Source: Steromphala cineraria
Lineage: Eukaryota; Mollusca; Gastropoda; Trochida; Trochidae
Direction: 5' to 3'
Length of the DNA: 64,000 nucleotides
Assembly: GCA_916613615.1 (NCBI GenBank)
Contig: OU744726.1
Span: forward strand, 67,724,764-67,788,763
Shown here piece by piece: positions 36,871 to 52,129 of the stretch. Below the pieces are notes generated by a model. It was not told the DNA's origin and did no database searches. It worked only from the letters and a program-made list of their open reading frames with translations. A program made the position numbers and the translations under genes. The stretch's first letter is position 1, and each line of letters opens with the position of its first letter.

Positions 36871-39800
36871 GAGTATGTAACAGTGATGTCTTGTGTCCGA
36901 TATCAACGTCGAGGACGGTCACAGTAAATGCAGTATAGCATAGTAAGAGTATGTAACAGTGATGTCTTGTGTCCGATATCAACGTCGAGGACGGTCACAG
37001 TAAATGCAGTAGAGCATATAGTAAGGGTATGTAACAGTGATGTCTTGTGTAAGATATCAACGTCGAGGACGGTCACAGTAAATGTAGTATAGTATAGTAA
37101 GAGTAACTAACAGTGATGTCTTGTGTCAGATATTAACGTCGAGGACGGTCACAGTAAATGTAGTATAGCATAGTAAGAGTATGTAACAGTGATGTCTTGT
37201 GTCCGATATCAATGTCCAGGACGGTCACAGTAAATGCAGTATAGCATATAGTAAGGGTATATAACAGGGATGTCTTGTGTCCGATATGAACGTCTAGGAC
37301 GGTCACATTAAATGCAGTATAGCATATAGTAAGGGTATATAACAGGGATGTCTTGTGTCCGATATCAACGTTTAGGACGGTCACTGTAAATGTAGTATAG
37401 CATAATAAGGGTTTGTAACAGTGATGTCTTGTGTCCAATATCAACGTCGAGGACGGTCACAGTAAATGCAGTATAGCATAGTAAGGGTATATAACAGGGA
37501 TGTCTTGTGTCCGATATCAACGTTTAGGACGGTCACAGTAAATGTAGTATAGCATAATAAGGGTTTGTAACAGTGATGTCTTGTGTCCGATATTAACATC
37601 TAGGACGGTCACAGTAAATGTAGTATAGCATACAGTAAGGGTATATAACAGGGATGTCTTGTGTCCGATATCAACGTCGAGGACGGTCACAGTGAATGTA
37701 GTATAGCATAGTAAGAGTATGTAACAGTGATGTCTTGTGTCCGATATCAACGTCGAGGACGGTCACAGTAAATGTAGTATAGTATAGTAAGAGTATGTAA
37801 CAGTGATGTCTTGTGTCCGATATTAACGTCTAGGACGGTCACAGTAAATGTAGTATAGCATAGTAAGGGTATGTAACAGTGATGTCTTGTGTCCGATATC
37901 AACGTCAAGGACGGTCACAGTAAATGTAGTATAGTATAGTAAGGGTATGTAACAGTGATGTCTTGTGTCCGATATCAACGTCGAGGACGGTCACAGTAAA
38001 TGCAGTATAGCATATAGTAAGGGTATGTAACAGGGATGTCTTGTGTCCGATATCAACGACTTGGACGGTCACAGTAAATGTAGTATAGAATAGCAAGGTA
38101 ATGTAACAGTGATGTCGTGTGTCCGATATCAACGTCGAGGACGGTCACAGTAAAAATTAGTATAGCATAGTAAGAGTATGTTACAGTGATGTCGTGTGTC
38201 CGATATCAACGTCGAGGACGGTCACAGTAAATGTAGTATAGTATAGTAAGGGTATGTAACAGTGATGTCTTGTGTCCGATATCAACGTCGAGGACGGTCA
38301 CAGTAAATGCAGTATAGCATATAGTAAGGTAATGTAACAGTGATGTCTTGTGTCCGATATCAACGTCGAGGACGGTCACAGTAAATGTAGTATAGTATAG
38401 TAAGAGTATGTAACAGTGATGTCTTGTGTCCGATATCAACGTCGAGGACGGTCACAGTAAATGCAGTATAGCATAGTAAAGTATGAAACAGTGATGTCTA
38501 GTGCCGATATCAACGTCGAGGACGGTCACAGTAAATGCAGTATAGCATAGTAAGAGTATGTAACAGTGATGTCTTGTGTCCGATATCAACGTCGAGGACG
38601 GTCACAGTAAATGTAGTATAGTATAGTAAGAGTATGTAACAGGGATGTCTTGTGTCCGATATTAACGTCTAGGACGGTCACAGTAAATGTAGTATAGTAT
38701 AGTAAGAGTATGTAACAGTGATGTCTTGTGTCCGATATCAACGTCGAGGACGGTCACAGTGAATGTAGTATAGTATAGTAAGGGTATGTAACAGTGATGT
38801 CTTGTGTCCGATATTAACGTCTAGGACGGTCCTAGTAAATGTAGTATAGTATAGTAAGAGTATGTAACAGTGATGTCTTGTGTCCGATATCAACGTCGAG
38901 GACGGTCACAGTGTATGTAGTATAGCATAGTAAGAGTATGTAACAGTGATGTCTTGTGTCCGATATCAACGTCGAGGACGGTCACAGTGTATGTAGTATA
39001 GCATAGTAAGAGTATGTAACAGTGATGTCTTGTGTCCGATATCAACGTCGAGGACGGTCACAGTAAATGCAGTATAGTATAGTAAGGGTATATAACAGGG
39101 ATGTCTTGTGTCCGATATCAACGTCTAGGACGGTCACAGTAAATGTAGTATAGCATAGTAAGGGTTTGTAACAGTGATGTCTTGTGTCCGATATTAAAGT
39201 CTAGGACGGTCACAGTAAATGTAGTATAGTATAGTAAGGGTATGTAACAGTGATGTCTTGTGTCCGATATCAACGTCGAGGACGGTCACAGTGAATGTAG
39301 TATAGCATAGTAAGAGTATGTAACAGTGATGTCTTGTGTCCGATATCAACGTCTAGGACGGTCACAGTAAATATAGTATAGCATAGTAAGGGTATGTAAC
39401 AGTGATGTCTTGTGTCCGATATCAACGTCGAGGACGGTCACAGTAAATGCAGTTTAGTATAGTAAGGGTATGTAACAGTGATGTCTTGTGTCCGATATCA
39501 ACGTCGAGGACGGTCACAGTAAATGCAGTTTAGTATAGTAAGAGTATGTAACAGTGAAATCTTGTGTCCGATATCAACGTCGAGGACGGTCACAGTAAAT
39601 GTAGTATAGTAAAGTAAGAGTATGTAACAGTGATGTCTTGTGTCCGATATCAACGTCGAGGACGGTCACAGTAAATGTAGTATAGTATAGTAAGAGTATG
39701 TAACAGTGATGTCTTGTGTCCGATATCAACGTCGAGGACGGTCACAGTAAATGAAGTATAGTATAGTAAGGGTATGTAACAGTGATGTCTTGTGTCCGAT

Positions 39801-42800
39801 ATCAACGTCGAGGACGGTCACAGTAAATGCAGTATAGCATATAGTAAGGGTATGTAACAGGGATGTCTTGTGTCCGATATCAACGTCTTGGACGGTCACA
39901 GTAAATGTAGAACAGCATAGTAAGAGTATGTAACAGTGATGTCTTGTGTCCGATATTAACGTCGAGGACGGTCACAGTAAATGTAGTATAGCATAGTAAG
40001 AGTATTTAACAGTGATGTCTTGTGTCCGATATCAACGTCGAGGACGGTCACAGTAAATGCAGTATAGCATATAGTAAGGGTATGTAACAGGGATGTCTTG
40101 TGTCCGATATCAACGTCTTGGACGGTCACAGTAAATGTAGAACAGCATAGAAAGAGTATGTAACAGTGATGTCTTGTGTCCGATATTAACGTCGAGGACG
40201 GTCACAGTAAATGTAGTATAGCATAGTAAGAGTATTTAACAGTGATGTCTTGTGTCCGATATCAACGTCGAGGACGGTCACAGTAAATGTAGTATAGTAA
40301 AGTAAGAGTATGTAACAGTGATGTCTTGTGTCCGATATCAACGTCAAGGACGGTCACAGTAAATGTAGTATAGTATAGTAAGGGTTTGTAACAGTGATGT
40401 CTTGTGTCCGATATCAACGTCGAGGACGGTCACAGTAAATGAAGTATAGCATATAGTAAGGGTATGTAACAGGGATGTCTTGTGTCCGATATCAACGTCT
40501 TTGACGGTCACAGTAAATGTAGTATAGAATAGTATGGTAATGTAACAGTGATGTCTTGTGTCCGATATCAACGTCGAGGACGGTCACAGTAAAAATAAGT
40601 ATAGCATAGTAAGAGTATGTAACAGTGATGTCTTGTGTCCGATATCAACGTCGAGGACAGTCACAGTAAATGTAGTATAGTATAGTAAGGGTATGTAACA
40701 GGGATGTCTTGTGTCCGATATTAACGTCTAGGATGGTCACAGTAAATGTAGTATAGTATAGTAAGAGTATGTAACAGTTATGTCTAGTGTCCGATATCAA
40801 CGTCGAGGACGGTCACAGTAAATGTAGTATAGCATAGTAAGAGTATGTAACAGTGATGTCTTGTGTCCGATATCAACGTCGAGGACGGTCACAGTAAATG
40901 CAGTATAGCATAGTAAGAGTATGTAACAGTGATGTCTTGTGTCCGATATCAACGTCGAGGACGGTCCTAGTAAATGTAGTATAGTATAGTAAGGGTATGT
41001 AACAGGGATGTCTTGTGTCCGATATTAACGTCTAGGATGGTCACAGTAAATGTAGTATAGTATAGTAAGAGTATGTAACAGTGTGTCTTGTGTCCGATAT
41101 CAACGGCGAGGACGGTCACAGTGTATGTAGTATAGCATAGTAAGAGTATGTAACAGTGATGTCTTGTGTCCGATATCAACGTCGAGGACGGTCACAGTAA
41201 ATGCAGTATAGTATAGTAAGGGTATATAACAGGGATGTCTTGTGTCCGATATCAACGTTTAGGACGGTCACAGTAAATGTGGTATAGCATAGTAAGGGTT
41301 TGTAACAGTGATGTCTTGTGTCCGATATCAACGTCTAGGACGGTCACAGTAAATGTAGTATAGCATAGTAAGGGTATGTAACAGTGATGTCTTGTGTCCG
41401 ATATCAACGTCGAGGACGGTCACAGTAAATGCAGTATAGCATAGTAAGGGTATGAAACAGTGATGTCTTGTGTCCGATATCAACGTCGAGGACGGTCACA
41501 GTAAATGTAGTATAGCATAGTAAGAGTATGTAACAGAGATGTCTTGTGTCCGATATTAACGTCTAGGACGGTCACAGTAAATGTAGTATAGCATAGTAAG
41601 GGTTTGTAACAGTGATGTCTTGTGTCCGATATTAACGTCGAGGACGGTCACAGTGAATGTAGTATAGCATAGTAAGAGTATGTAACAGTGATGTCTTGTG
41701 TCCGATATCAACGTCGAGGACGGTCACAGTAAATGCAGTATAGTATAGTAAGGGTATATGACAGGGATCTCTTGTGTCCGATATCAACGTCGAGGACGGT
41801 CACAGTAAATGTAGTATAGTATAGTAAGAGTATGTAACAGTGATGTCTTGTGTCCGATATTAACGTCTAGGACGGTCACAGTAAATGTAGTATAGCATAG
41901 TAAGGGTATGTAACAGTGATGTCTTGTGTCCGATATCAACGTCAAGGATGGTCACAGTAAATGTAGTATAGTATAGTAAGGGTATGTAACAGTGATGTCT
42001 TGTGTCCGATATCAACGTCGAGGACGGTCACAGTAAATGAAGTATAGCATATAGTAAGGGTATGTAACAGGGATGTCTTGTGTCCGATATCAACGTCTTG
42101 GACGGTCACAGTAAATGTAGTATAGAATAGTAAGGTAATGTAACAGTGATGTCTTGAGTCCGATATCAACGTCGAGGACGGTCACAGTAAAAATAAGTAT
42201 AGCATAGTAAGAGTATGTAACAGTGATGTCTTGTGTCCGATATCAACGTCGAGGACGGTCACAGTAAATGTAGTATAGTATAGTAAGGGTATGTAACAGG
42301 GATGTCTTGTGTCCGATATTAACGTCTAGGATGGTCACAGTAAATGTAGTATAGTATAGTAAGAGTATGTAACAGTGTGTCTTGTGTCCGATATCAACGG
42401 CGAGGACGGTCACAGTGTATGTAGTATAGCATATTAAGAGTATGTAACAGTGATGTCTTGTGTCCGATATCAACGTCGAGGACGGTCACAGTAAATGCAG
42501 TATAGCATAGTAAGAGTATGTAACAGTGATGTCTTGTGTCCGATATCAACGTCGAGGACGGTCACAGTAAATGCAGTATAGCATATAGTAAGGGTATATA
42601 ACAGGGATGTCTTGTGTCCGATATCAACGTCTAGGACGGTCACATTAAATGCAGTATAGCATATAGTAAGGGTATATAACAGGGATGTCTTGTGTCCGAT
42701 ATCAACGTTTAGGACGGTCACTGTAAATGTAGTATAGCATAATAAGGGTTTGTAACAGTGATGTCTTGTGTCCAATATCAACGTCGAGGACGGTCACAGT

Positions 42801-45450
42801 AAATGCAGTATAGCATAGTAAGGGTATATAACAGGGATGTCTTGTGTCCGATATCAACGTTTAGGACGGTCACAGTAAATGTAGTATAGCATAATAAGGG
42901 TTTGTAACAGTGATGTCTTGTGTCCGATATTAACATCTAGGACGGTCACAGTAAATGTAGTATAGCATATAGTAAGGGTATATAACAGGGATGTCTTGTG
43001 TCCGATATCAACGTCGAGGACGGTCACAGTGAATGTAGTATAGCATAGTAAGAGTATGTAACAGTGATGTCTTGTGTCCGATATCAACGTCGAGGACGGT
43101 CACAGTAAATGTAGTATAGTATAGTAAGAGTATGTAACAGTGATGTCTTGTGTCCGATATTAACGTCTAGGACGGTCACAGTAAATGTAGTATAGCATAG
43201 TAAGGGTATGTAACAGTGATGTCTTGTGTCCGATATCAACGTCAAGGACGGTCACAGTAAATGTAGTATAGTATAGTAAGGGTATGTAACAGTGATGTCT
43301 TGTGTCCGATATCAACGTCGAGGACGGTCACAGTAAATGCAGTATAGCATATAGTAAGGGTATGTAACAGGGATGTCTTGTGTCCGATATCAACGACTTG
43401 GACGGTCACAGTAAATGTAGTATAGAATAGCAAGGTAATGTAACAGTGATGTCGTGTGTCCGATATCAACGTCGAGGACGGTCACAGTAAAAATTAGTAT
43501 AGCATAGTAAGAGTATGTTACAGTGATGTCGTGTGTCCGATATCAACGTCGAGGACGGTCACAGTAAATGTAGTATAGTATAGTAAGGGTATGTAACAGT
43601 GATGTCTTGTGTCCGATATCAACGTCGAGGACGGTCACAGTAAATGCAGTATAGCATATAGTAAGGTAATGTAACAGTGATGTCTTGTGTCCGATATCAA
43701 CGTCGAGGACGGTCACAGTAAATGTAGTATAGTATAGTAAGAGTATGTAACAGTGATGTCTTGTGTCCGATATCAACGTCGAGGACGGTCACAGTAAATG
43801 CAGTATAGCATAGTAAAGTATGAAACAGTGATGTCTAGTGCCGATATCAACGTCGAGGACGGTCACAGTAAATGCAGTATAGCATAGTAAGAGTATGTAA
43901 CAGTGATGTCTTGTGTCCGATATCAACGTCGAGGACGGTCACAGTAAATGTAGTATAGTATAGTAAGAGTATGTAACAGGGATGTCTTGTGTCCGATATT
44001 AACGTCTAGGACGGTCACAGTAAATGTAGTATAGTATAGTAAGAGTATGTAACAGTGATGTCTTGTGTCCGATATCAACGTCGAGGACGGTCACAGTGAA
44101 TGTAGTATAGTATAGTAAGGGTATGTAACAGTGATGTCTTGTGTCCGATATTAACGTCTAGGACGGTCCTAGTAAATGTAGTATAGTATAGTAAGAGTAT
44201 GTAACAGTGATGTCTTGTGTCCGATATCAACGTCGAGGACGGTCACAGTGTATGTAGTATAGCATAGTAAGAGTATGTAACAGTGATGTCTTGTGTCCGA
44301 TATCAACGTCGAGGACGGTCACAGTGTATGTAGTATAGCATAGTAAGAGTATGTAACAGTGATGTCTTGTGTCCGATATCAACGTCGAGGACGGTCACAG
44401 TAAATGCAGTATAGTATAGTAAGGGTATATAACAGGGATGTCTTGTGTCCGATATCAACGTCTAGGACGGTCACAGTAAATGTAGTATAGCATAGTAAGG
44501 GTTTGTAACAGTGATGTCTTGTGTCCGATATTAAAGTCTAGGACGGTCACAGTAAATGTAGTATAGTATAGTAAGGGTATGTAACAGTGATGTCTTGTGT
44601 CCGATATCAACGTCGAGGACGGTCACAGTGAATGTAGTATAGCATAGTAAGAGTATGTAACAGTGATGTCTTGTGTCCGATATCAACGTCTAGGACGGTC
44701 ACAGTAAATATAGTATAGCATAGTAAGGGTATGTAACAGTGATGTCTTGTGTCCGATATCAACGTCGAGGACGGTCACAGTAAATGCAGTTTAGTATAGT
44801 AAGGGTATGTAACAGTGATGTCTTGTGTCCGATATCAACGTCGAGGACGGTCACAGTAAATGCAGTTTAGTATAGTAAGAGTATGTAACAGTGAAATCTT
44901 GTGTCCGATATCAACGTCGAGGACGGTCACAGTAAATGTAGTATAGTAAAGTAAGAGTATGTAACAGTGATGTCTTGTGTCCGATATCAACGTCGAGGAC
45001 GGTCACAGTAAATGTAGTATAGTATAGTAAGAGTATGTAACAGTGATGTCTTGTGTCCGATATCAACGTCGAGGACGGTCACAGTAAATGTAGTATAGTA
45101 TAGTAAGGGTATGTAACAGTGATGTCTTGTGTCCGATATCAACGTCGAGGACGGTCACAGTAAATGCAGTATAGCATATAGTAAGGGTATGTAACAGGGA
45201 TGTCTTGTGTCCGATATCAACGTCTTGGACGGTCACAGTAAATGTAGAACAGCATAGTAAGAGTATGTAACAGTGATGTCTTGTGTCCGATATTAACGTC
45301 GAGGACGGTCACAGTAAATGTAGTATAGCATAGTAAGAGTATTTAACAGTGATGTCTTGTGTCCGATATCAACGTCGAGGACGGTCACAGTAAATGTAGT
45401 ATAGTAAAGTAAGAGTATGTAACAGTGATGTCTTGTGTCCGATATCAACG
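34768..45450. repeat. Higher-order duplication, offset 5,567/5,337 bp
   Basis: The block from 34,768 to about 40,330 recurs from 40,335 to about 45,450. Marker units at 34,777/40,344, 35,400/40,967 and 36,676/42,243 are 5,567 bp apart; those at 37,517/42,854, 38,206/43,543 and 39,910/45,247 are 5,337 bp apart. The 230-bp change is three units present only in the first copy near 36.9-37.1 kb. A three-unit block is doubled at 39.8-40.2 kb in the first copy. Confidence 0.85.
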
Positions 45451-45872
45451 TCGAGGACGGTCACAGTAAATGTAGTATAGCATAGTAAGAGTATGTAACA
45501 GTGATGTCTTGTGTCAGATATCAACGTCTAGGACGGTCACAGTAAATGTAGTATAGCATAGTAAGAGTATGTAACAGTGATGTCTTGTGTCCGATATCAA
45601 CGTCGAGGACGGTCACAGTAAATGTAGTATAGTATAGTAAAGGTATGTAACAGTGATGTCTTGTGTCCGATATCAACGTCGAGGACGGTCACAGTAAATG
45701 TAGTATAGCATATTAAGAGTATGTAACAGTGATGTCTTGTGTCCGATATCAACGTCGAGGACGGTCACAGTAAATGTAGTATAGCATATTAAGAGTATGT
45801 AACAGTGATGTCTTGTGTCCGATATCAACGTCGAGGACGGTCACAGTAAATGTAGTATAGTATAGTAAGAGT

Positions 45873-46379
45873 CATCTTCCCACGGCAAGGTGAAAACGTA
45901 TCGAGCAACTCTCCTTGCTTTAGACCTTGCCTTCACAAGGTAGAAAACTGGTGATCCGGAGCAGCGACACCTATCGTGATCACGAGTTACGCCCCTTATC
46001 AGATCTTACAAAATAGCCAATGAAATTTCGGAACAAATTCAAAATACTAACAGACGATCTTTTTGAAAACTATCCGAGTGAAATTTAATTTCAAATTTCA
46101 GTTCGCATGGTTGTTTTCACGTTTTTGATGAGCACCGAGAATGCAGAGAAGACAAACATTTATGTATCACTCGAATTAATTGTTTCTCGCCCTTGTAAAA
46201 ACACATACAAAAGTGTTTTTTTTCAAATCGGTTCAGTTAACATGCTGTCTTCTGATTGGACTATTCTACTTCCGTGCAGCGGGTTGAAATGCTAGCACAG
46301 AAATCACGGCCAAAGATGTCAAGGGAGGAATGGGAAAGTTTAGAAACTTTTTCGTTTCGCCCGTGACGTTGTGAAGATG
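45873..46379. mobile_element. Nonautonomous DNA element inserted in the satellite
   Basis: 507 bp of unique sequence interrupts the array. Its ends are imperfect inverted repeats (CATCTTCCCACGGCAAGGTG on the left; complement of the right end reads CATCTTCACAACGTCACGGG). It is flanked by the direct repeat AGTAAGAGT at 45,864-45,872 and 46,380-46,388. A 9-bp duplication fits a Mutator-like or Merlin-like MITE. As the flanks are satellite units, the duplication could in part be chance, but the phase of the unit is restored exactly once it is removed. No open frame resembles a transposase. Confidence 0.75.
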
Positions 46380-48009
46380 AGTAAGAGTATGTAACAGTGA
46401 TGTCTTGTGTCCGATATCAACGTCGAGGACGGTCACAGTAAATGTAGTATAGTATAGTAAGAGTATGTAACAGTTATGTCTAGTGTCCGATATCAACGTC
46501 GAGGACGGTCACAGTAAATGCAGTATAGCATATAGTAAGGGTATGTAACAGTGATGTCTTGTGTCCGATATCAACGTCGAGGACGGTCACAGTAAACGTA
46601 GTATAGTATAGTAAGAGTATGTAACAGTGATGTCTTGTGTCCGATATTAACGTCGAGGACGGTCACAGTAAATGTAGTATAGCATAGTAAGAGTATGTAA
46701 CAGTGATGTCTTGTGTTCAATATCAACGTCGAGGACGGTCACAGTAAATGTAGTATAGTATAGTAAGAGTATGTAACAGTGATGTCTTGTGTCCGATATC
46801 AACGTCGAGGACGGTCACAGTAAATGTAGTATAGTATAGTAAGAGTATGTAACAGTTATGTCTAGTGTCCGATATCAACGTCGAGGACGGTCACAGTAAA
46901 TGCAGTATAGCACATAGTAAGGGTATGTAACAGTGATGTCTTGTGTAAGATATCAACGTCGAGGACGGTCACAGTAAATGTAGTATAGTATAGTAAGAGT
47001 AACTAACAGTGATGTCTTGTGTCAGATATTAACGTCGAGGACGGTCACAGTAAATGTAGTATAGCATAGTAAGAGTATGTAACAGTGATGTCTTGTGTTC
47101 AATATCAACGTCGAGGACGGTCACAGTAAATGTAGTATAGTATAGTAAGAGTATGTAACAGTGATGTCTAGTGTCCGATATCAACGTCAAGGACGGTCAC
47201 AGTAAATGCAGTATAGTATAGTAAGGGTATATAACAGGGATCTCTTGTGTCCGATATCAACGTCGAGGACGGTCACAGTAAATGCAGTATAGTATAGTAA
47301 GGGTATATAACAGGGATGTCTTGTGTCCGATATCAACGTCGAGGACGGTCACAGTAAATGTAGTATAGCATAGTAAGAGTATGTAACAGTGATGTCTTGT
47401 GTCCGATATTAACGTCTAGGATGGTCACAGTTAATGTAGTATAGCATAGTAAGAGTATGTAACAGTGATGTCTTGTGTCCGATATCAACGTCGAGGACGG
47501 TCACAGTAAATGAAGTATAGTATAGTAAGAGTATGTAACAGTGATGTCTTGTGTCCAATATCAACGTCGAGGACGGTCACAGTAAATGTAGTACAGCATA
47601 GTAAAGGTATGTAACAGTGATCTCATGTGTCCGATATCAACGTCGAGGACGGTCACAGTAAATGTAGTATAACATAGTAAGAGTATGTAACAGTGATGTC
47701 TAGTGTCCGATATCAACGTCGAGGACGGTCACAGTAAATGCAGTATAGCATAGTAAGAGTATGCAACAGTGATGTCTTGTGTCCGATATCAACGTCGAGG
47801 ACGGTCACAGTCAATGCATTAAGGTATAGAAAGGGTATATAACAGGGATGTCTTGTGTCTGATATCAACGTCTAGGACGGTCACAGTAAATGTAGTATAG
47901 TATAGTAAGGGTATGTAACAGTGATGTCTTGTGTCCGATATTAACGTCGAGGACGGTCACAGTAAATGTAGTAGAGTATAGTAAGAGTATGTAACAGTGA
48001 TGTCTTGTG

Positions 48010-49030
48010 TCCGATATCAACGTCGAGGACGGTCACAGTAAATGTAGTATAGTATAGTAAGAGTATGTAACAGTGATGTCTTGTGTCCAATATCAACGTC
48101 GAGGACGGTCACAGTAAATGTAGTATAGCATATAGTAAGGGTATATAACAGTGATGTCTTGTGTCCGATATTAACGTCGAGGACGGTCACAGTAAATGTA
48201 GTATAGTATAGTAAGGGTATGTAACAGTGTGTCTTGTGTCCGATATCAACGTCGAGGACGGTCACAGTAAATGTAGTATAGTATAGTAAGAGTATTTAAC
48301 AGTGATGTCTTGTGTCCGATATCAACGTCGAGGACGGTCACAGTAAATGTAGTATAGTATAGTAAGAGTATGTAACAGTGATGTCTTGTGTCCGATATCA
48401 ACGTCGAGGACGGTCACAGTAAATGTAGTATAGCATAGTAAGAGTATGTAACAGTGATGTCTTGTGTCCGATATTAACGTCGAGGACGGTCACAGTAAAT
48501 GTAGTATAGCATAGTAAGAGTATGTAACAGTGATGTCTTGTGTCCGATATCAACGTCGAGGACGGTCACAGTAAATGTAGTATAGTATAGTAAGAGTATG
48601 TAACAGTGATGTCTTGTGTCCGATATCAACGTCTAGGACGGTCACAGTAAATGTAGTATAGTATAGTAAGGGTATGTAACAGTGATGACTTGTGTCCGAT
48701 ATCAACGTCGAGGACGGTCACAGTAAATGTAGTATAGCATAGTAAGAGTATGTAACAGTGATGTCTTGTGTCCGATATCAACGTCGAGGACGGTCACAGT
48801 AAATGTAGTATAGCATATAGTAAGGGTATATAACAGTGATGTCTTGTGTCCGATATTAACGTCGAGGACGGTCACAGTAAATGTAGTATAGTATAGTAAG
48901 GGTATGTAACAGTGTGTCTTGTGTCCGATATCAACGTCGAGGACGGTCACAGTAAATGTAGTATAGTATAGTAAGGGTATGTAACAGTGTGTCTTGTGTC
49001 CGATATCAACGTCGAGGACGGTCACAGTTA
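48010..49030. repeat. Higher-order duplication, offset 685-760 bp
   Basis: The block near 48,017-48,265, with a 'gtaacagtgtgtcttg' unit (one base short), recurs near 48,702-49,025, where that variant unit itself is doubled. This part of the array otherwise has fewer obvious multi-kb copies than 21-45 kb. Confidence 0.7.
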
Positions 49031-52000
49031 ATGTAGTATAGTATAGTAAAAGTATTTAACAGTGATGTCTTGTGTCCGATATCAACGTCGAGGACGGTCA
49101 CAGTAAATGTAGTATAGTATAGTAAGAGTATGTAACAGTGATGTCTTGTGTCCGATATCAACGTCGAGGACGGTCACAGTAAATGTAGTATAGCATAGTA
49201 AGAGTATGTAACAGTGATGTCTTGTGTCCGATATTAACGTCGAGGACGGTCACAGTAAATGTAGTATAGCATAGTAAGAGTATGTAACAGTGATGTCTTG
49301 TGTCCGATATCAACGTCGAGGACGGTCACAGTAAATGTAGTATAGTATAGTAAGAGTATGTAACAGTGATGTTTTGTGTCCGATATCAACGTCGAGGACG
49401 GTCACAGTAAATGTAGTATAGCATAGTAAGAGTGTGTAACAGTGATGTCTTGTGTCAGATATCAACGTCTAGGACGGTCACAGTAAATGTAGTATAGCAT
49501 AGTAAGAGTATGTAACAGTGATGTCTTGTGTCCGATATCAACGTCGAGGACGGTCACAGTAAATGTAGTATAGCATAGTAAGAGTATGTAACAGTGATGT
49601 CTTGTGTCCGATATCAACGTCGAGGACGGTCACAGTAAATGTAGTATAACATAGTAAGAGTATGTAACAGTGATGTCTAGTGTCCGATATCAACGTCGAG
49701 GACGGTCACAGTAAATGCATTAAGGTATAGTAAGGGTATATAACAGGAATGTCTTGTGTCCGATATCAACGTCTAGGACGGTCACAGTAAATGTAGTATA
49801 GTATAGTAAGGGTATGTAACAGTGATGACTTGTGTCCGATATCAACGTCGAGGACGGTCACAGTAAATGTAGTATAGCATAGTAAGAGTATGTAACAGTG
49901 ATGTCTTGTGTCCGATATCAATGTCGAGGACGGTCACAGTTAATGCAGTATAGCATATAGTAAGGGTATGTAACAGGGATGTCTTGTGTCCGATATCAAC
50001 GTCGAGGACGGTCACAGTAAATGTAGTATAGTATAGTAAGAGTATGTAACAGTGATGTCTTGTGTCCGATATCAACGTCGAGGACGGTCACAGTAAATGT
50101 AGTATAGCATATTAAGAGTATGTAACAGTGATGTCTTGTGTCCGATATCAACGTCGAGGATGGTCACAGTAAATGCAGTATAGCATAGTAAGAGTATGTA
50201 ACAGTGATGTCTTGTGTCCGATATCAACGTCGAGGACGGTCACAGTAAATGTAGTAGAGTATAGTAAGGGTATGTAACAGGGATGTCTTGTGTCCGATAT
50301 TAACGTCTAGGACGGTCACAGTAAATGTAGTATAGTATAGTAAGAGTATGTAACAGTGATGTCTAGTGTCCGATATCAACGTCGAGGACGGTCACAGTAA
50401 ATGTAGTATAGCATAGTAAGAGTATGTAACAGTGATGTCTTGTGTCCGATATCAACGTCGAGGACGGTCACAGTAAATGCATTAAGGTATAGTAAGGGTA
50501 TATAACAGGGATGTCTTGTGTCCGATAACAACGTAAAGGACGGTCACAGTAAATGCAGTATAGCATAGTAAGGGTATGTAACAGGGATGTCTTGTGTCCG
50601 ATATCAACGTCGAGGACGGTCACAGTAAATGTAGTATAGTATAGTAAGGGTATGTAACAGTGATGTCTTGTGTCCGATATCAACGTAAAGGACGGTCACA
50701 GTAAATGTAGTATAGCATAGTAAGGGTATGTAACAGGGATGTCTTGTGTCCGATATCAACGTCGAGGACGGTCACAGTAAATGTAGTATAGTATAGTAAG
50801 GGTATGTAACAGTGATGTCTTGTGTCCGATATCAACGTCGAGGAAGGTCACATTAAATGTAGTATAGCATATTAAGAGTATGTAACAGTGATGTCTGCTG
50901 TCCGATATCAACGTCGAGGACGGTCACAGTAAATGCAGTATAGCATAGTAAGAGTATGTAACAGTGATGTCATGTGTCCGATATCAACGTCGAGGACGGT
51001 CACAGTAAATGTAGTAGAGTATAGTAAGGGTATATAACAGTGATGTCTTGTGTCCGATATCAACGTCGAGGACGGTCACAGTAAATGCAGTATAGCATAG
51101 TAAGAGTATGTAACAGTGATGTCTTGTGTCCGATATCAACGTCGAGGACGGTCACAGTCAATGCATTAAGGTATAGTAAGGGTATATAACAGTGATGTCT
51201 TGTGTCCGATATCAACGTCAAGGACGGTCACAGTAAATGCAGTATAGCATAGTAAGGGTATGTAACAGGGATGTCTTGTGTCCAATATCAACGTCAAGGA
51301 CGGTCACAGTAAATGCAGTATAGTATAGTAAGGGTATATAACAGGGATGTCTTGTGTCCGATATCAACGTCGAGGACGGTCACAGTAAATGCAGTATAGC
51401 ATAGTAAGAGTATGTAACAGTGATGTCTTGTGTCAGATATCAAAGTCTAGGACGGTCACAGTAAATGTAGTATAGCATAGTAAGAGTATGTAACAGTGAT
51501 GTTTTGTGTCCGATATCAACGTCGAGGACGGTCACAGTAAATGTAGTATAGTATAGTAAGAGTATGTAACAGTGATGTCTTGTGTCCGATATCAACGTCG
51601 AGGACGGTCACAGTAAATGTAGTATAGCATAGTAAGAGTATGTAACAGTGATGTCTTGTGTCCGATATGAACGTCGAGGACGGTCACAGTAAATGTAGTA
51701 TAACATAGTAAGAGTATGTAACAGTGATGTCTAGTGTCCGATATCAACGTCGAGGACGGTCACAGTAAATGCAGTATAGCATAGTAAGAGTATGTAAAAG
51801 TGATGTCTTGTGTCCGATATCAACGTCGAGGACGGTCACAGTCAATGCATTAAGGTATAGTAAGGGTATATAACAGTGATGTCTGCTGTCCGATATCAAC
51901 GTCGAGGACGGTCACAGTAAATGCAGTATAGCATAGTAAGAGTATGTAACAGTGATGTCTAGTGTCCGATATCAACGTCGAGGACGGTCACAGTAAATGT

Positions 52001-52129
52001 AGTATAGCATAGTAAGAGTATGTAACAGTGATGTCTTGTGTCCGATATCAACGTCGAGGACGGTCACAGTAAATGCATTAAGGTATAGTAAGGGTATATA
52101 ACAGGGATGTCTTGTGTCCGATATCAACG

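Noticed and set aside
46107..46295. 62-codon plus-strand open frame inside the inserted element
   Set aside because: Too short and unlike any transposase; the element is nonautonomous.
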